A DNA stretch of 42,282 bases, taken from contig JBOHWL010000118.1 in assembly GCA_050736615.1 (NCBI GenBank), positions 1 through 42,282 on the forward strand, read 5' to 3'. The translations under genes were made by a program, and so were the position numbers. Below, piece after piece: positions 15,074 to 24,533 of this stretch. How positions within the stretch are numbered: position 1 is the first letter of the stretch; each line of letters begins with the position of its first letter. Origin of the DNA: JBOHWJ01 sp050736615 (GTDB lineage: Bacteria; Desulfobacterota; Binatia; Binatales; Binataceae). Below the pieces are notes generated by a model. It searched no databases. It saw only the letters and a program-made list of their open reading frames with translations, and was not told the origin of the DNA.

Positions 15074-16858
15074 ATGAGTCTTCGGATCGAGGACTACGCG
15101 CTCATCGGCAACCTGCACACCGCCGCGCTGGTCGGCCGCGACGGTTCGATCGACTGGCTTTGCGTGCCCCGGTTCGATTCGCCCGCTTGCTTCGCGGCCT
15201 TGCTCGGCGGTCCTGAACATGGCCGATGGCTTATCGCCCCGGAGGGCGGAGTGAAGACGGTGCGCCGCAGCTACTGCGGCGACACCCTTGTATTGGAGAC
15301 GATCTTCGAAACGGACGATGGGGTGGCGGCGCTGATCGATTTCATGCCGATCAAGGAACAGACGAGACAAGTGGAGGTAATCCGGCTGGTCGAGGGTCGC
15401 AAGGGCTCGGTGCCGATGCGGATGGAGCTGGTGCTGCGGTTCGACTACGGCGAGATCGTTCCCTGGGTCAGGCATAGCAGCGGCGGTGTGCGCGCGGTTG
15501 GAGGGGCGGATGCGGTTTTGCTTCATACGCCGATCGAAACACACGGCGAGGACCTGAAGACGCTGGCCCGGTTCACCGTGTCAAAGGGCCAGGTTGTTCC
15601 GTTCACCATGATTCGAAACGACTCGTGGCTACCGCTTCCACAGGTAGACGATCCGATTCATCTGCGCGATGAAAACGAAGATTGGTGGAAGCAGTGGGTA
15701 TCGCGTTGCGCCTATGATGGCCCCTTCCGCAAAACGGTCGTCCGTTCTCTTATCACGCTCAAGGCACTTTGCTATCGTCCGACCGCGGCGATTGTCGCGG
15801 CGCCGACCACTTCACTGCCCGAACAGGTGGGCGGTCCGCTCAACTGGGACTATCGTTATTGCTGGCTGCGCGACGCGACTTTCACGCTCACCGCGTTGCT
15901 CGTTTCAGGGTACACGAAAGAGGCTGTCGCGTGGCGCGAATGGCTTTTGCGTGCGGTCGGTGGCCAGGCTCACAAACTACAAATCATGTATGGGCTGGCT
16001 GGCGAGCGCCGTCTCAAGGAATTTGAACTTCCACATCTGCCGGGCTACGAGGGCAGCCATCCGGTGCGGGTTGGCAACGCCGCCTACGAACAGTTTCAGC
16101 TCGATGTTTACGGCGAGATCCTGAACGCCCTTTATCTCGCGCACAATTATCAACTTAAAATCGACGAGGACGCCTGGCGGATGCAGTGCGTGTTTTTGGC
16201 TTTTCTCGAGACCGCCTGGGAAAAGCCTGACGACGGCTTTTGGGAGGTGCGCAGCGGGCCGCGGCATTTCACCGAATCCAAGGTGGCGGCGTGGGCGGCG
16301 TTCGACCGGGCGGTCAAACTGATCGAAAGCCACGGTCTGGAAGGGCCCCTGGAAAAATGGCGGGCTATACGTGACAAAATTCATGTGGACGTTTGCGCGC
16401 ATGGCTTCGATAGCAAGCGCAATACCTTTGTGCAGTATTACGGCGCCAGCGAGCTCGATGCGGCCTTGTTGCGTCTGCCTCTGATAGGCTTCCTGCCCGC
16501 CAATGACCCCCGGATTGTCGGTACGGTCGCGGCGATTGAACGCGATTTGATGGAGAACGGGCTGGTCAAGCGTTACCGCAAAGCGATGGGCGGCGGAAGC
16601 GAAGGCGCGTTTTTACCATGCACCTTCTGGCTGGTCGACTGCCTGGTGGCGATGGGCCGTGGTGACGAAGCGCGAAAAATTTATGAGCGGCTGCTTGGGC
16701 TATGCAATGACGTAGGGCTGCTCTCGGAGGAATACGACAACAATCAAGGGCGCATGCTGGGGAACTTTCCGCAAGCTCTCACCCACATAGCGTTGATCAA
16801 CAGCGCCTTCAATCTGTCCCATCATCAGAAGCCGCTGAAACTCGCGCGGGCCGAATAG
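15074..16858 (+). CDS. Glycoside hydrolase family 15 (glucoamylase/trehalase-like)
   Basis: A 594-residue GH15 protein. The N-terminal all-beta domain starts with the family signature IEDYALIGNLHTAALVGRDG and DWLCVPRFDSPACFA. The (alpha/alpha)6 catalytic domain has NWDYRYCWLRDA near residues 256-267, the catalytic acid region LPGYEGSHPVRVGNAA near 320-335 and the base region GLLSEEYD near 551-558. No signal peptide is seen, so it acts in the cytoplasm, where prokaryotic relatives cleave trehalose or alpha-glucans to glucose. It begins 17 bases after the GMC gene with GGACAAGAACG upstream. This context suggests that the released glucose feeds the adjacent dehydrogenase. Confidence 0.9.
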   Translation: MSLRIEDYALIGNLHTAALVGRDGSIDWLCVPRFDSPACFAALLGGPEHGRWLIAPEGGVKTVRRSYCGDTLVLETIFETDDGVAALIDFMPIKEQTRQVEVIRLVEGRKGSVPMRMELVLRFDYGEIVPWVRHSSGGVRAVGGADAVLLHTPIETHGEDLKTLARFTVSKGQVVPFTMIRNDSWLPLPQVDDPIHLRDENEDWWKQWVSRCAYDGPFRKTVVRSLITLKALCYRPTAAIVAAPTTSLPEQVGGPLNWDYRYCWLRDATFTLTALLVSGYTKEAVAWREWLLRAVGGQAHKLQIMYGLAGERRLKEFELPHLPGYEGSHPVRVGNAAYEQFQLDVYGEILNALYLAHNYQLKIDEDAWRMQCVFLAFLETAWEKPDDGFWEVRSGPRHFTESKVAAWAAFDRAVKLIESHGLEGPLEKWRAIRDKIHVDVCAHGFDSKRNTFVQYYGASELDAALLRLPLIGFLPANDPRIVGTVAAIERDLMENGLVKRYRKAMGGGSEGAFLPCTFWLVDCLVAMGRGDEARKIYERLLGLCNDVGLLSEEYDNNQGRMLGNFPQALTHIALINSAFNLSHHQKPLKLARAE

Positions 16859-16933
16859 TCAAATTCAAACACTATCCGCCTCACCGCATATTTGGAAAAT
16901 CAAATTCCTTCTAACATCGGGAAGATGAATACG

Positions 16934-18043
16934 ATGAAAGCATTCACGCGGCGGCCGGAGATCAAGATTGGGCGCCTTCGTGCTTCCGCCTACCTTATAC
17001 CGACCGATTTTCCCGAATCCGACGGCACCATAAAGTGGAACGCCACGACGCTGGTGGTGGTCGAAGCGCCCGGCGCCGATCAAACCGGTATCGGCTACAC
17101 CTATGCCGATAGCGCCACTGCCCGGCTGCTCAACGATATGCTCGCCGATGTGGTCGAGGGGCGGGATGCGATGGCGACCTCGGCGAATTGGTTGGCGATG
17201 GTTCAGGCGATACGCAATCTGGGCCGTCCCGGAATCTCGTCGATGGCCATCGCCGCCGCTGATAGCGCGCTCTGGGATCTGAAAGCCCGCGTCCTTGGCT
17301 TGCCATTGGTGACGCTGCTTGGCGCTGCTCGTGACAGCGTCGCCGTATATGGCAGCGGCGGCTTCACTTCGTACGACGAGGATCGCCTGCGCAAACAATT
17401 ATCGGGATGGGCGGAGCAAGGGATCCCACGCGTAAAGATGAAAGTCGGCCGCGAGCCGCACAAAGATCCCGATAGAGTAGCCGCCGTGCGCGAGGCGATT
17501 GGATCAAACGTCGAATTGTTTGTCGACGCCAACGGCGCGTACACGCGAAAGCAAGCGCTGGAGCTCGCCGACAGATTTCGCGACCTCCGAGTGTCGTGGT
17601 TCGAGGAGCCGGTTTCTTCGGACGATCTCGACGGCCTGCGCTTGCTGCGCGATCGCGCCCCCGCCGGCATGCGGATAGCCGCGGGAGAATATGGTTACGA
17701 CCTGCCGTACTTCGAGCGAATGTTGGCGGCCGGAGCAGTCGATGTCTTGCAGGCCGATGCGACGCGCTGCGCGGGAATCACCGGCTTTCTTCAGGTGGCG
17801 GCACTTTGTGAGGCGCGTTCGCTGCCGCTCTCGGCTCATTGCGGTCCATCCTTGCACGTTCATCCATGTTGCGCCGCGCGCCCAGTGTGCCACATCGAAT
17901 ACTTCCACGATCACGTGCGCATCGAGCATATGTTGTTCGACGGCGCGCTGACTCCGCTCAGCGGCCGCTTGCAACCCGACCTCTCACGGCCAGGTATCGG
18001 TCTCGAATTTAAACATTCCGACGCCGAACAATACATTATTTGA
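16934..18043 (+). CDS. Enolase-superfamily acid-sugar dehydratase (mandelate racemase type)
   Basis: A 369-residue member of the mandelate racemase/muconate lactonizing family. The catalytic lysine pair is in RVKMKVG near residues 166-172; metal ligands are D in FVDANGAY near 196, E in FEEPV near 222 and E in AAGEYGY near 251; the Asp-His dyad of the MR subgroup is D in LQADATRC near 273 and H in LSAHCGPS near 302. Such enzymes abstract the alpha-proton of acid sugars and often dehydrate aldonates to 2-keto-3-deoxy acids. ATG 16934 is preferred because GGGAAG lies 9 bases upstream; in-frame ATG 16925 and TTG 16892 are alternatives. Confidence 0.85.
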   Translation: MKAFTRRPEIKIGRLRASAYLIPTDFPESDGTIKWNATTLVVVEAPGADQTGIGYTYADSATARLLNDMLADVVEGRDAMATSANWLAMVQAIRNLGRPGISSMAIAAADSALWDLKARVLGLPLVTLLGAARDSVAVYGSGGFTSYDEDRLRKQLSGWAEQGIPRVKMKVGREPHKDPDRVAAVREAIGSNVELFVDANGAYTRKQALELADRFRDLRVSWFEEPVSSDDLDGLRLLRDRAPAGMRIAAGEYGYDLPYFERMLAAGAVDVLQADATRCAGITGFLQVAALCEARSLPLSAHCGPSLHVHPCCAARPVCHIEYFHDHVRIEHMLFDGALTPLSGRLQPDLSRPGIGLEFKHSDAEQYII

Positions 18044-18196
18044 ACAGCGGAAGGATCGGCGGATTAGATCCGAGACAAACCATTAAAGGGTTCGGCACAC
18101 CAGACCATACCCTAGTCCGGTCACGCCAATTACGCTTCTTCTAAGGGCGGCCCTCCGTACCAGGCGCCGCCAGCAACCAGAGACGAGAGCTTAAAA

Positions 18197-19930
18197 ATGC
18201 AGGAACCTGGCGAGGTTAAGGAGCAAACCGACGTTCTCGAGGGCCAACTGTCCCATGCGGATGATCGGCTGAACCTGAGTGAGTGGGCCCCTCCGCAATG
18301 GGGCGAGATGCCGCGCATCCGGTTTTGGAAGCGCTGGTACAACGTGCTCTGGATCATTCCGATCGGGATCGCGGTGTTGGTGATTGGGGTCCCGGTCTGC
18401 CAGGAACTGCGTCAAATTCCCGCCGTGAAGGAATTCATCGCGCGCTACCCGGGTCAAAGCGCGGTGCCGATTCACTACACTGGATTTCCCTTGTGGTTGC
18501 GCTGCGTACACTATTTCAACCTGTTTCTGATGTTCTTTATCATTCGGGCGGGCATCCAAATTCTTGCCGACCATCCCCGCCTATACTGGGATCGCGACTG
18601 TACGCCTGGTACCGAATGGTTCCGCTTTCAGCATGAAGTTCCGGAAGATCGCATCTGGACCGCCAAAGACGATTCGGTAACGCTGCCGGGGTGGCTCGGC
18701 ATCCCCGGCATCCGCCATTCGATAGGCCTCGCGCGCTGGTGGCATTTCTCCTGCGATCTGCTGTGGCTGCTTAACGGGGCAGCCTTTTATGCGATGTTGT
18801 TCGCGACCAACCAGTGGGAAAGGATCGTGCCGCGGACCTGGACTGTTTTTCCCAATGCCGCCTCGGCAGCGATACAGTATTGGTCAATCAACTTTCCGGT
18901 CGATGAGGGCTGGGTGCGCTACAATGGTTTGCAGTTAGTCAGCTATTTCATCACCGTCTTTATCGCCGCGCCGTTGGCCATACTCACGGGCTTGATGCAG
19001 GCGCCGACGATCGCCAACAGGACGGGCTGGTTCGGGCGGACGTTCCATCGCCAGGTCGCGCGGTCGGTGCATTTCATCGTGCTGTGCTGGTTCCTGTTTT
19101 TCATCTTCGCGCACGTGACCATGATTTTCATAACCGGGCTGCCAGCGAACCTGAATAACATGTTCGCCGGTATTCATAGCAAGGGCCCTGAAGGGCTAGA
19201 GATCTTTGCCGCCGCGATGGCGCTGGTGATCGCGGCCTGGTTTGCGGCTTCGCCCTTCACGCTCAGACATGCGCGCCTGGTCCAGAAAACCGGCGAGTTT
19301 ATGGTGGGCTGGCTCAAGTCATTCGGCGAATGGTTCGACCCCAACAACCAATACACGGAAGAGGACATTTCGCCCCACTTCTGGCCCAACGGCACCATGC
19401 CGCATTCCAAAGAATACGACGACCTGGCAAAGAACAACTTCGCCGACTACAACTTGCGCGTGTTCGGCCTGGTCGAACATCCGAAAGTGTTTTCGTTTGC
19501 TGAGCTCAAGGCGATGCCCAAGCAAGAGCAGATCACCGAGCACTTCTGCATCCAGGGATGGTCCGGCGTCGCCAAATGGGGCGGGATTCCCATGCGCCAC
19601 ATACTCGATATCGTAAAGCCGACGCGCGAGGCACGTTTCGCGGTCTTCTATTCACTCGCCGATGGCTCCGACGGTGGCCGCTACTACGACGCCCACAAGA
19701 TGGAGAATATGCATCATCCGCTGACGATTTTAGCCTACGAAATGAATGGAGCGCCGGTCAGTGTGGTTTATGGAGCGCCGTTACGGCTGCGTTGTGAGAA
19801 CGAGCTAGGCTTCAAGATGGTAAAATGGATTGCCGCGATCGAGTTCGTCAGCGACTTTCATCATCTCGGCGCGGGCCAGGGCGGCTACAACGAGGACCAC
19901 GAATTCTACGGTTACCGGATGCCGATCTGA
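18197..19930 (+). CDS. Cytochrome b561-like/molybdopterin oxidoreductase fusion
   Basis: A 577-residue fusion. Residues 45-360 form a cytochrome b-like membrane part with about six helices (near 50-70, 96-120, 190-212, 250-275, 290-315, 334-355) and many candidate heme His (for example RCVHYFN, ARWWHFSCD, ARSVHFI, IFAHVTM). Residues 410-577 form a sulfite-oxidase-superfamily Mo domain; the Mo-binding Cys is in TEHFCIQGWSGVAKWGG near 451. The protein would couple a Mo-dependent redox step to the quinone pool. No signal peptide is present, and six helices put both ends on the same side, probably cytoplasmic. GAGACGAGAGC lies upstream of the start region. Substrate unknown. Confidence 0.87.
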   Translation: MQEPGEVKEQTDVLEGQLSHADDRLNLSEWAPPQWGEMPRIRFWKRWYNVLWIIPIGIAVLVIGVPVCQELRQIPAVKEFIARYPGQSAVPIHYTGFPLWLRCVHYFNLFLMFFIIRAGIQILADHPRLYWDRDCTPGTEWFRFQHEVPEDRIWTAKDDSVTLPGWLGIPGIRHSIGLARWWHFSCDLLWLLNGAAFYAMLFATNQWERIVPRTWTVFPNAASAAIQYWSINFPVDEGWVRYNGLQLVSYFITVFIAAPLAILTGLMQAPTIANRTGWFGRTFHRQVARSVHFIVLCWFLFFIFAHVTMIFITGLPANLNNMFAGIHSKGPEGLEIFAAAMALVIAAWFAASPFTLRHARLVQKTGEFMVGWLKSFGEWFDPNNQYTEEDISPHFWPNGTMPHSKEYDDLAKNNFADYNLRVFGLVEHPKVFSFAELKAMPKQEQITEHFCIQGWSGVAKWGGIPMRHILDIVKPTREARFAVFYSLADGSDGGRYYDAHKMENMHHPLTILAYEMNGAPVSVVYGAPLRLRCENELGFKMVKWIAAIEFVSDFHHLGAGQGGYNEDHEFYGYRMPI

Positions 19931-20075
19931 TGGTTGTGATCGAAACGGCTGCGATCATCGCCGTCAAACGCCCCATGCTCTGTGAGTCGTAGCGGTAGCC
20001 GGATACTGGCGGTTCGCTGGTGGCCGCGCGGCTTCAAGAAGGTTGCACGATGGCAGGAATTTCCGAGGCGGAAAG

Positions 20076-20807
20076 ATGAACCCGAACGGGAAGGTCGCGC
20101 TGCTCACCGGCGGCGCGCGCATCGGGCAAACTGTTGCGCATGCGCTTGCGGCTCGGGGCTGCGCGCTTGCGCTGACCTATCGCGGTTCCCGTGCCGCGGC
20201 GGACGCGACCGCGGCGGCGGCAGCGACACTGAACGTGCCCGCCACAGTAATCCGCGCGGACGCGACCAACGAGGCCGATGTCAAGGCCGCGGTGGACGGT
20301 GCGGCGAAGACGCTCGGGCGTCTCGACATTCTCATCAACATGGCCTCCATCTACTTGAAGACGCCGAATCCAAGCGCGGCCGAATGGTCCAGCGCGCAGG
20401 ATGCCACCGCGAGGAGCACCTTCCTCTTCTCCGCTCACGCGGCGCCTATCATGAAGGCGTCCGGTGCGGGCCGCATCGTCAACCTTAGCGATTGGCTGCC
20501 CGCCAGCGGACGCCCGCACTATAAAGGATTCATACCGTACTTCGTCGCTAAGGCCGCGGTGATCGCATTGACCGAGAGCTTCGCGCTCGAGCTGGCGCCC
20601 GAGATTCTGGTAAATGCGATCGCGCCCGGTCCCATCCTGGCTCCGCCCGGCCTAAGTCCCGAGGAGAACGCCAAAACGATCGAAGCCACACCGCTAAGCC
20701 GTTGGGGCGGCGCGGAGGAAATCGCCAAAGCGGTGCTCTTCCTCATCGAAACGGATTTTGTCACCGGCGAGTGCATTCGAGTGGACGGCGGACGCCATCT
20801 CCACTAA
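20076..20807 (+). CDS. SDR-family oxidoreductase (pteridine reductase/FabG-like)
   Basis: A 243-residue classical SDR. The NAD(P) loop TGGARIGQTVAHALAARG is near residues 11-28, with a layout (TGGA-x-IG) like pteridine reductases. The strand-4 motif ILINMAS replaces NNAS, the catalytic Ser region is NLSDWLPAS and the YxxxK pair is in YFVAKAAVIAL near 153-163. It ends with the usual FVTGECIRVDGGRHLH. ATG 20076 is supported by GAGGCGGAAAG; an in-frame ATG at 20043 has no such site. It is soluble and cytoplasmic. It follows the Mo-cytochrome gene by about 145 bp. The substrate cannot be told from sequence. Confidence 0.88.
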   Translation: MNPNGKVALLTGGARIGQTVAHALAARGCALALTYRGSRAAADATAAAAATLNVPATVIRADATNEADVKAAVDGAAKTLGRLDILINMASIYLKTPNPSAAEWSSAQDATARSTFLFSAHAAPIMKASGAGRIVNLSDWLPASGRPHYKGFIPYFVAKAAVIALTESFALELAPEILVNAIAPGPILAPPGLSPEENAKTIEATPLSRWGGAEEIAKAVLFLIETDFVTGECIRVDGGRHLH

Positions 20808-20991
20808 TCGAGGCAGTCCGCGACATATGGAAGACCGTCCAGCCGGGATCTCCGCTGAGCCGATTCGATATTCCACGCGATGTGCCCGTTGACGATGTCG
20901 AACCTTCCGAGGATGCGCCGTTGATGGCGGCCTGCGCCTCCTATGTGTCGCAAAGGCTTTCGAGTGGTGCCGGGCCGGCGCGATACCGACC

Positions 20992-21942
20992 GTGGTGATA
21001 AAGATGTTGAACCTCAGCTTTCGTCTAACTCCGCGCGCACCTTTCAGGCTTGACCTGACCGTCTGGACGTTGCGCAGGAGGCCCGATAACGCCGTTGATG
21101 ATTGGGACGGGCGGTTTTATCGACGAATCCTTGTGTTTGACGGCGTGCCGGTTGCGGTCTCCGTCAGGCAGACGCGGCCAGCGGACGAGCCACGGCTCGA
21201 AATCACGGCGGCGTGTGAGCGAGGGCAGCCGGCCGGACTTAAAGACAAGCTGACGGCGGTACTGGAACGTACGCTAGGTTTGCGGATCGACCTTTCCGGC
21301 TTTTATGAGATGGCGCGAGACGACCGAAAAATTGGAGCGCTGGTCAGGCGTTTTAATGGGTTTCGGCCGCCGCGCTTTCCCACCATCTTTGAAACGCTAG
21401 TGAACGCGATCGCATGTCAACAGCTCACCATATTAGTTGGAGTCATGTTGCTTAACCGCCTGGCCCGGACGCGTGGCATGGCCTTCGGCCGAAACCCCGC
21501 GGCGGCTTTTGCATTTCCGACTCCGCAAGAACTCGGCGGCGCACGACCCGACACGCTTGGCGCACTCGGCTTCAGCCGCCAAAAAGCTAGCGCACTAATC
21601 ACATTGGGGCGGGTGTGTGCGGGTGACGCCAGTCATCTCGAAGCTCTTGCGGAACTCGACGATCGGGATGCCCTGGCCAGGCTACTCAAGCTTCACGGAA
21701 TCGGCCGCTGGAGCGCTGAGTATACGATGTTGCGCGGATTGGGCCGGCTCAACGTGTTTCCCGCCGACGATGTCGCCGGAGTAAAGAACCTGCATCGCTG
21801 GTTCAAGCTTAAAAAGATTCCCGACTATAAACGAGCGCATCGCCTGCTTTCCCGCTGGCATCCTTACCAAGGCCTGCTCTATTTCCATTTCTTGCTTGCC
21901 AAGCTCGAATCACACGGCCTGCTTGAGGGACTGGCCACTTAA
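20992..21942 (+). CDS. alkA: DNA-3-methyladenine glycosylase II (AlkA-type)
   Basis: A 316-residue HhH-GPD glycosylase of the AlkA type that removes alkylated bases from DNA. After an AlkA-like N-terminal domain come FETLVNAIACQQLTILVG near residues 135-152 and the helix-hairpin-helix segment LLKLHGIGRWSAEYTML near 232-248, followed by the catalytic Asp in VFPADDVAG near 257-265. The length is close to the family norm (282-310). GTG 20992 is taken as start; ATG 21004 is a near alternative. It stands alone after the SDR. Alkylation repair fits the stress-gene setting. The preceding 180 bp contain an open frame without recognisable motifs. Confidence 0.88.
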   Translation: MVIKMLNLSFRLTPRAPFRLDLTVWTLRRRPDNAVDDWDGRFYRRILVFDGVPVAVSVRQTRPADEPRLEITAACERGQPAGLKDKLTAVLERTLGLRIDLSGFYEMARDDRKIGALVRRFNGFRPPRFPTIFETLVNAIACQQLTILVGVMLLNRLARTRGMAFGRNPAAAFAFPTPQELGGARPDTLGALGFSRQKASALITLGRVCAGDASHLEALAELDDRDALARLLKLHGIGRWSAEYTMLRGLGRLNVFPADDVAGVKNLHRWFKLKKIPDYKRAHRLLSRWHPYQGLLYFHFLLAKLESHGLLEGLAT

Positions 21943-22063
21943 ATGACGCCCGTCGGGGGGAAAGCCGCACCATGCGGCAAGCGGCGCCGTCAGTGGGTGA
22001 TCGCGATTCGCCGGCCAGAGCTAACCGAACGCTGCGAACAACGCTGTCCGCAAACCGTGACCG

Positions 22064-22252
22064 CTAATGCTGAACGGGTTCTGATTGACGCGCCTGGGCT
22101 TGAGTCCCTTGCGTGTTCTCGACATCCGGCGGCGCGCCGTTAATGCCCTCCAGGTCCAGGCTGTCGGGCGTCAGTATCCGAACACCCCGCTGATAGGTGA
22201 AATAAGCCCAAATCCAGGCCGCAAAAACCTGGATGCGATTCCACAGGCTCAT
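22064..22252 (-). pseudogene. C-terminal fragment of a type II NADH dehydrogenase
   Basis: On the minus strand a short frame begins MSLWNRIQVFAAWIWAYFTY and continues QRGVRILTPD, the C-terminal amphipathic membrane-binding helix and end motif of NDH-2 (normally RNRLLVL-x2-W-W-YLTY-RGARLI). No NDH-2 catalytic part precedes it; upstream sequence belongs to another decayed flavoprotein. It is a fragment without the FAD domain and cannot be functional. It complements in kind the N-terminal NDH-2 scrap at 2079-2252, though nothing proves they came from one gene. Confidence 0.5.
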
Positions 22253-22374
22253 TGGAAAGAGTTCCGCAGGCGCTACAAGGTCGAATCTCCTGGCCCCGTA
22301 ATGGCCTTCTCCGCCGACGGCCAACTCTCCCGCATAATCGCGCGCTCCGCGGCCGAACCCAGTATCCGAGTGGA

Positions 22375-23736
22375 TTATCGTGAGGGCGGATTTGGATCAG
22401 TTATTAGCGGCTTCCGCAGATTGGATAGCTCCATCGCGAGTTCGTTTTCAAGGCTCTCGCGGTCGCGCCCGACAGTGGCCACGGCGAGTATCGTTCCGGC
22501 GCGTTGAAATGAACGCTTGCAGTCGTGATCCTCGATACCGCCGTCCAAATTCAGCTTGTCCCACTTCTCGGCGTGGCCGATGTAGTTGAGTATAAAATCG
22601 TACTGGGTCGTCCAGAAGAACGGCACCGCATCGAAGCGCTCGCGCTGGCCGAGTATATTCCGCGCCGCTGTCTGTCCCTGGCGTTCGGCCACCACGAAGT
22701 GCTCGACGCGAATCTGATCGCCGATTAGCGGGTCGGGCCAGCGCGCGATGTCTCCAGCCGCGAAAATCTGGGGAATGCGGTCTCGAGGTACTCGTTCACC
22801 CGCACTCCGTTGTCGGTCTTGATACCTGCCCGCTCGGCAAGATTCAGTCCGCGGTTTGACGCCGATTCCGATCACTACCAGGTCCGCCTCGAGCTCGTGG
22901 CCATCCTTGAGCGTCACTTTGCGTTCGTCAATTGCCACCGCAGTCTGGCGCAAATGGAACGCCACGCCATTGCGTTCGTGCAGACGACGCAGATATTCGC
23001 CCACTCGCGGTCCAAGAATCGTCCCCATTGGCACCGCCTCCGGAGCGACGACGTGGACCTGCACCTTTCTTTGAATCAGTGTGGACGCACCTCCATCGCA
23101 ATGAAGCTCGCGCCGATCAGCACGACGCGCCTGGCCTTATTGGCCATGCCAATAATCGCGCGGCAATCGCTCTGCGAGCGCAAGTACACACATGCGGCAA
23201 ATCCGCGCCGGGAATTCTGAGCTTCACAGGCTCGGCGCCTGTCGCCAGGAGCAACGCATCAAAATTGACGATGGCTGCCATCGGCAAGTTGGACGCGCTT
23301 ACCCGGCAGATCTATTGCGCTGACCCGCGTATTCAGCAGTAGTTCGATTTCGTGCTCGCGGTAGAAGTCCATCGAGCGCAGTGGGATCAATTTCTCACCC
23401 GCAGTGCCGTTAAGAAACTCCTTCGACAGAGCTGGCCGGTCATACGGAATCGCATCATCCGCACTTATCATCGTGACGCCGCCGGAATATTCTTCGCGTC
23501 GCAACATCTCCACCGCCGCGCCGCCTCCCACGATGATGACGTTCTTTGGCGACTTTCGCGGAACCGGCTGCCTGTTGCTTCCCGGACTGTGCACGTACAC
23601 CTTGCCGTCGCGGGTTTCGACCTTGCAGCTAATAACTGGGGGGCCAGAGCTGGCGCGCGCAGCGCCTCTCCGGTGCGAAGACTGAAACAGGCATGGTGCC
23701 ACGGACACCTGCCGGTCCCTCTTACTTCTTGAGTCT
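22375..23736 (-). pseudogene. Decayed Rieske-FAD ferredoxin reductase (AIFM3-like)
   Basis: Minus-strand pieces line up with one AIF/ferredoxin-reductase protein carrying an N-terminal Rieske domain, broken by several frameshifts. Near 23707-23684 is the second Rieske ligand motif CPWHHACF; the first (C-x-H) is missing. Next comes VISCKVETRDGKVYVHSPG, then an FAD loop VIIVGGGAAVEMLRREEY that lacks about four residues and its last glycine. IPYDRPALSKEFLNG follows, then FDALLLATGAEPVKL in another frame, and from 23064 a third frame with PQIFAAGDIARWPDPL and FFWTTQYDFILNYIG. An intact protein would have about 500 residues. Such enzymes pass NADH electrons to Fe-S partners. Clearly non-functional unless the frameshifts are assembly errors. 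Confidence 0.8.
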
Positions 23737-24030
23737 GGGCGGACTCGCCGTCGGGGTCAAGCCAATCATGCGCCGAGTTTAAGAAGACATGATCTCAAGA
23801 GAACACTTAAACTGAAGGCGGCGGCGTTTCTTTTTTTTCAGTATGCGCCCCGTGTCGCGCACCGCGAACCCAAATCAACCGTGTCACTGAGCGAGACCGC
23901 TAAGGCCGCCGAATTTCGCGGTCCGCTGGCATTTGCTGACCGCTGCTACGTGGATATCGTATGATCGCTTGGCTCGCTGCGGAAAAATTTTAACACCGCG
24001 AAACTCGAGCCGAACGGAGTTCGAGAAGCC

Positions 24031-24533
24031 ATGCCTATAGAGATCGATGTCGGCCCGCCACTCCTGACCATCAATCACGGCAGCACCTTCATGGTGACCG
24101 ATCTCAATGGCGGGATAGCCGCGGATAGCGAACAGGGCGTGTTCGCACGAGATACTCGCTTTGTCAGCTACTACGCGATCTTCGCTAACGGCGTGCCCTG
24201 GACCCGGCTCACCTCCAGCGCAGTGGCGTATAACACCGCGCGCATATACCTGATCAACCAGCCATTCAGCACGCTGGATGGCGACATACCGGTGTGGGCA
24301 CTCTGGCGCTGGTTATCAGCCGATGCGCTTCCGAGGGCATCCACGAGGATCTCGATATTGGCAATCACGGGCTTAAACCTGTTCGCTTGAACCTGGAAGT
24401 GCGCTGCGGTCCGATTTCGCCGACCTGTTCGAGGTTAAATCTCATCGATTTGTCCGCCGTGGGCGAATCGAGACGCAGTGGGACGCGGCGGCACGAATTG
24501 CGAACCTCTTATACTAACCGCGATTTTCACCGG
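24031..24533 (+). pseudogene. N-terminal piece of amylo-alpha-1,6-glucosidase family, frameshifted
   Basis: The start MPIEIDVGPPLLTINHGSTF, then VTDLNGGIAADSEQGVFARD and TRFVSYY, matches the N-terminal domain of glycogen-debranching-type amylo-1,6-glucosidases. The homology jumps frame near 24290 (GTLALVISRCASEGIHEDLD), again near 24410 (SDFADLFEVKSHRFVRRGR) and again near 24490 (HELRTSYTNRDFHR). After 24533 homology stops; the catalytic (alpha/alpha)6 domain, some 500 residues, is absent. With three frameshifts and a large truncation it is dead. It shows that this lineage once had a second glucan-processing gene besides the GH15 enzyme. Confidence 0.8.

Noticed and set aside
24031..24390. 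TGA ending the first debranching-enzyme frame as another selenocysteine codon
   Set aside because: Homology leaves this frame about 100 bases before the TGA and continues in another frame, so this is a frameshift, not a recoding event.
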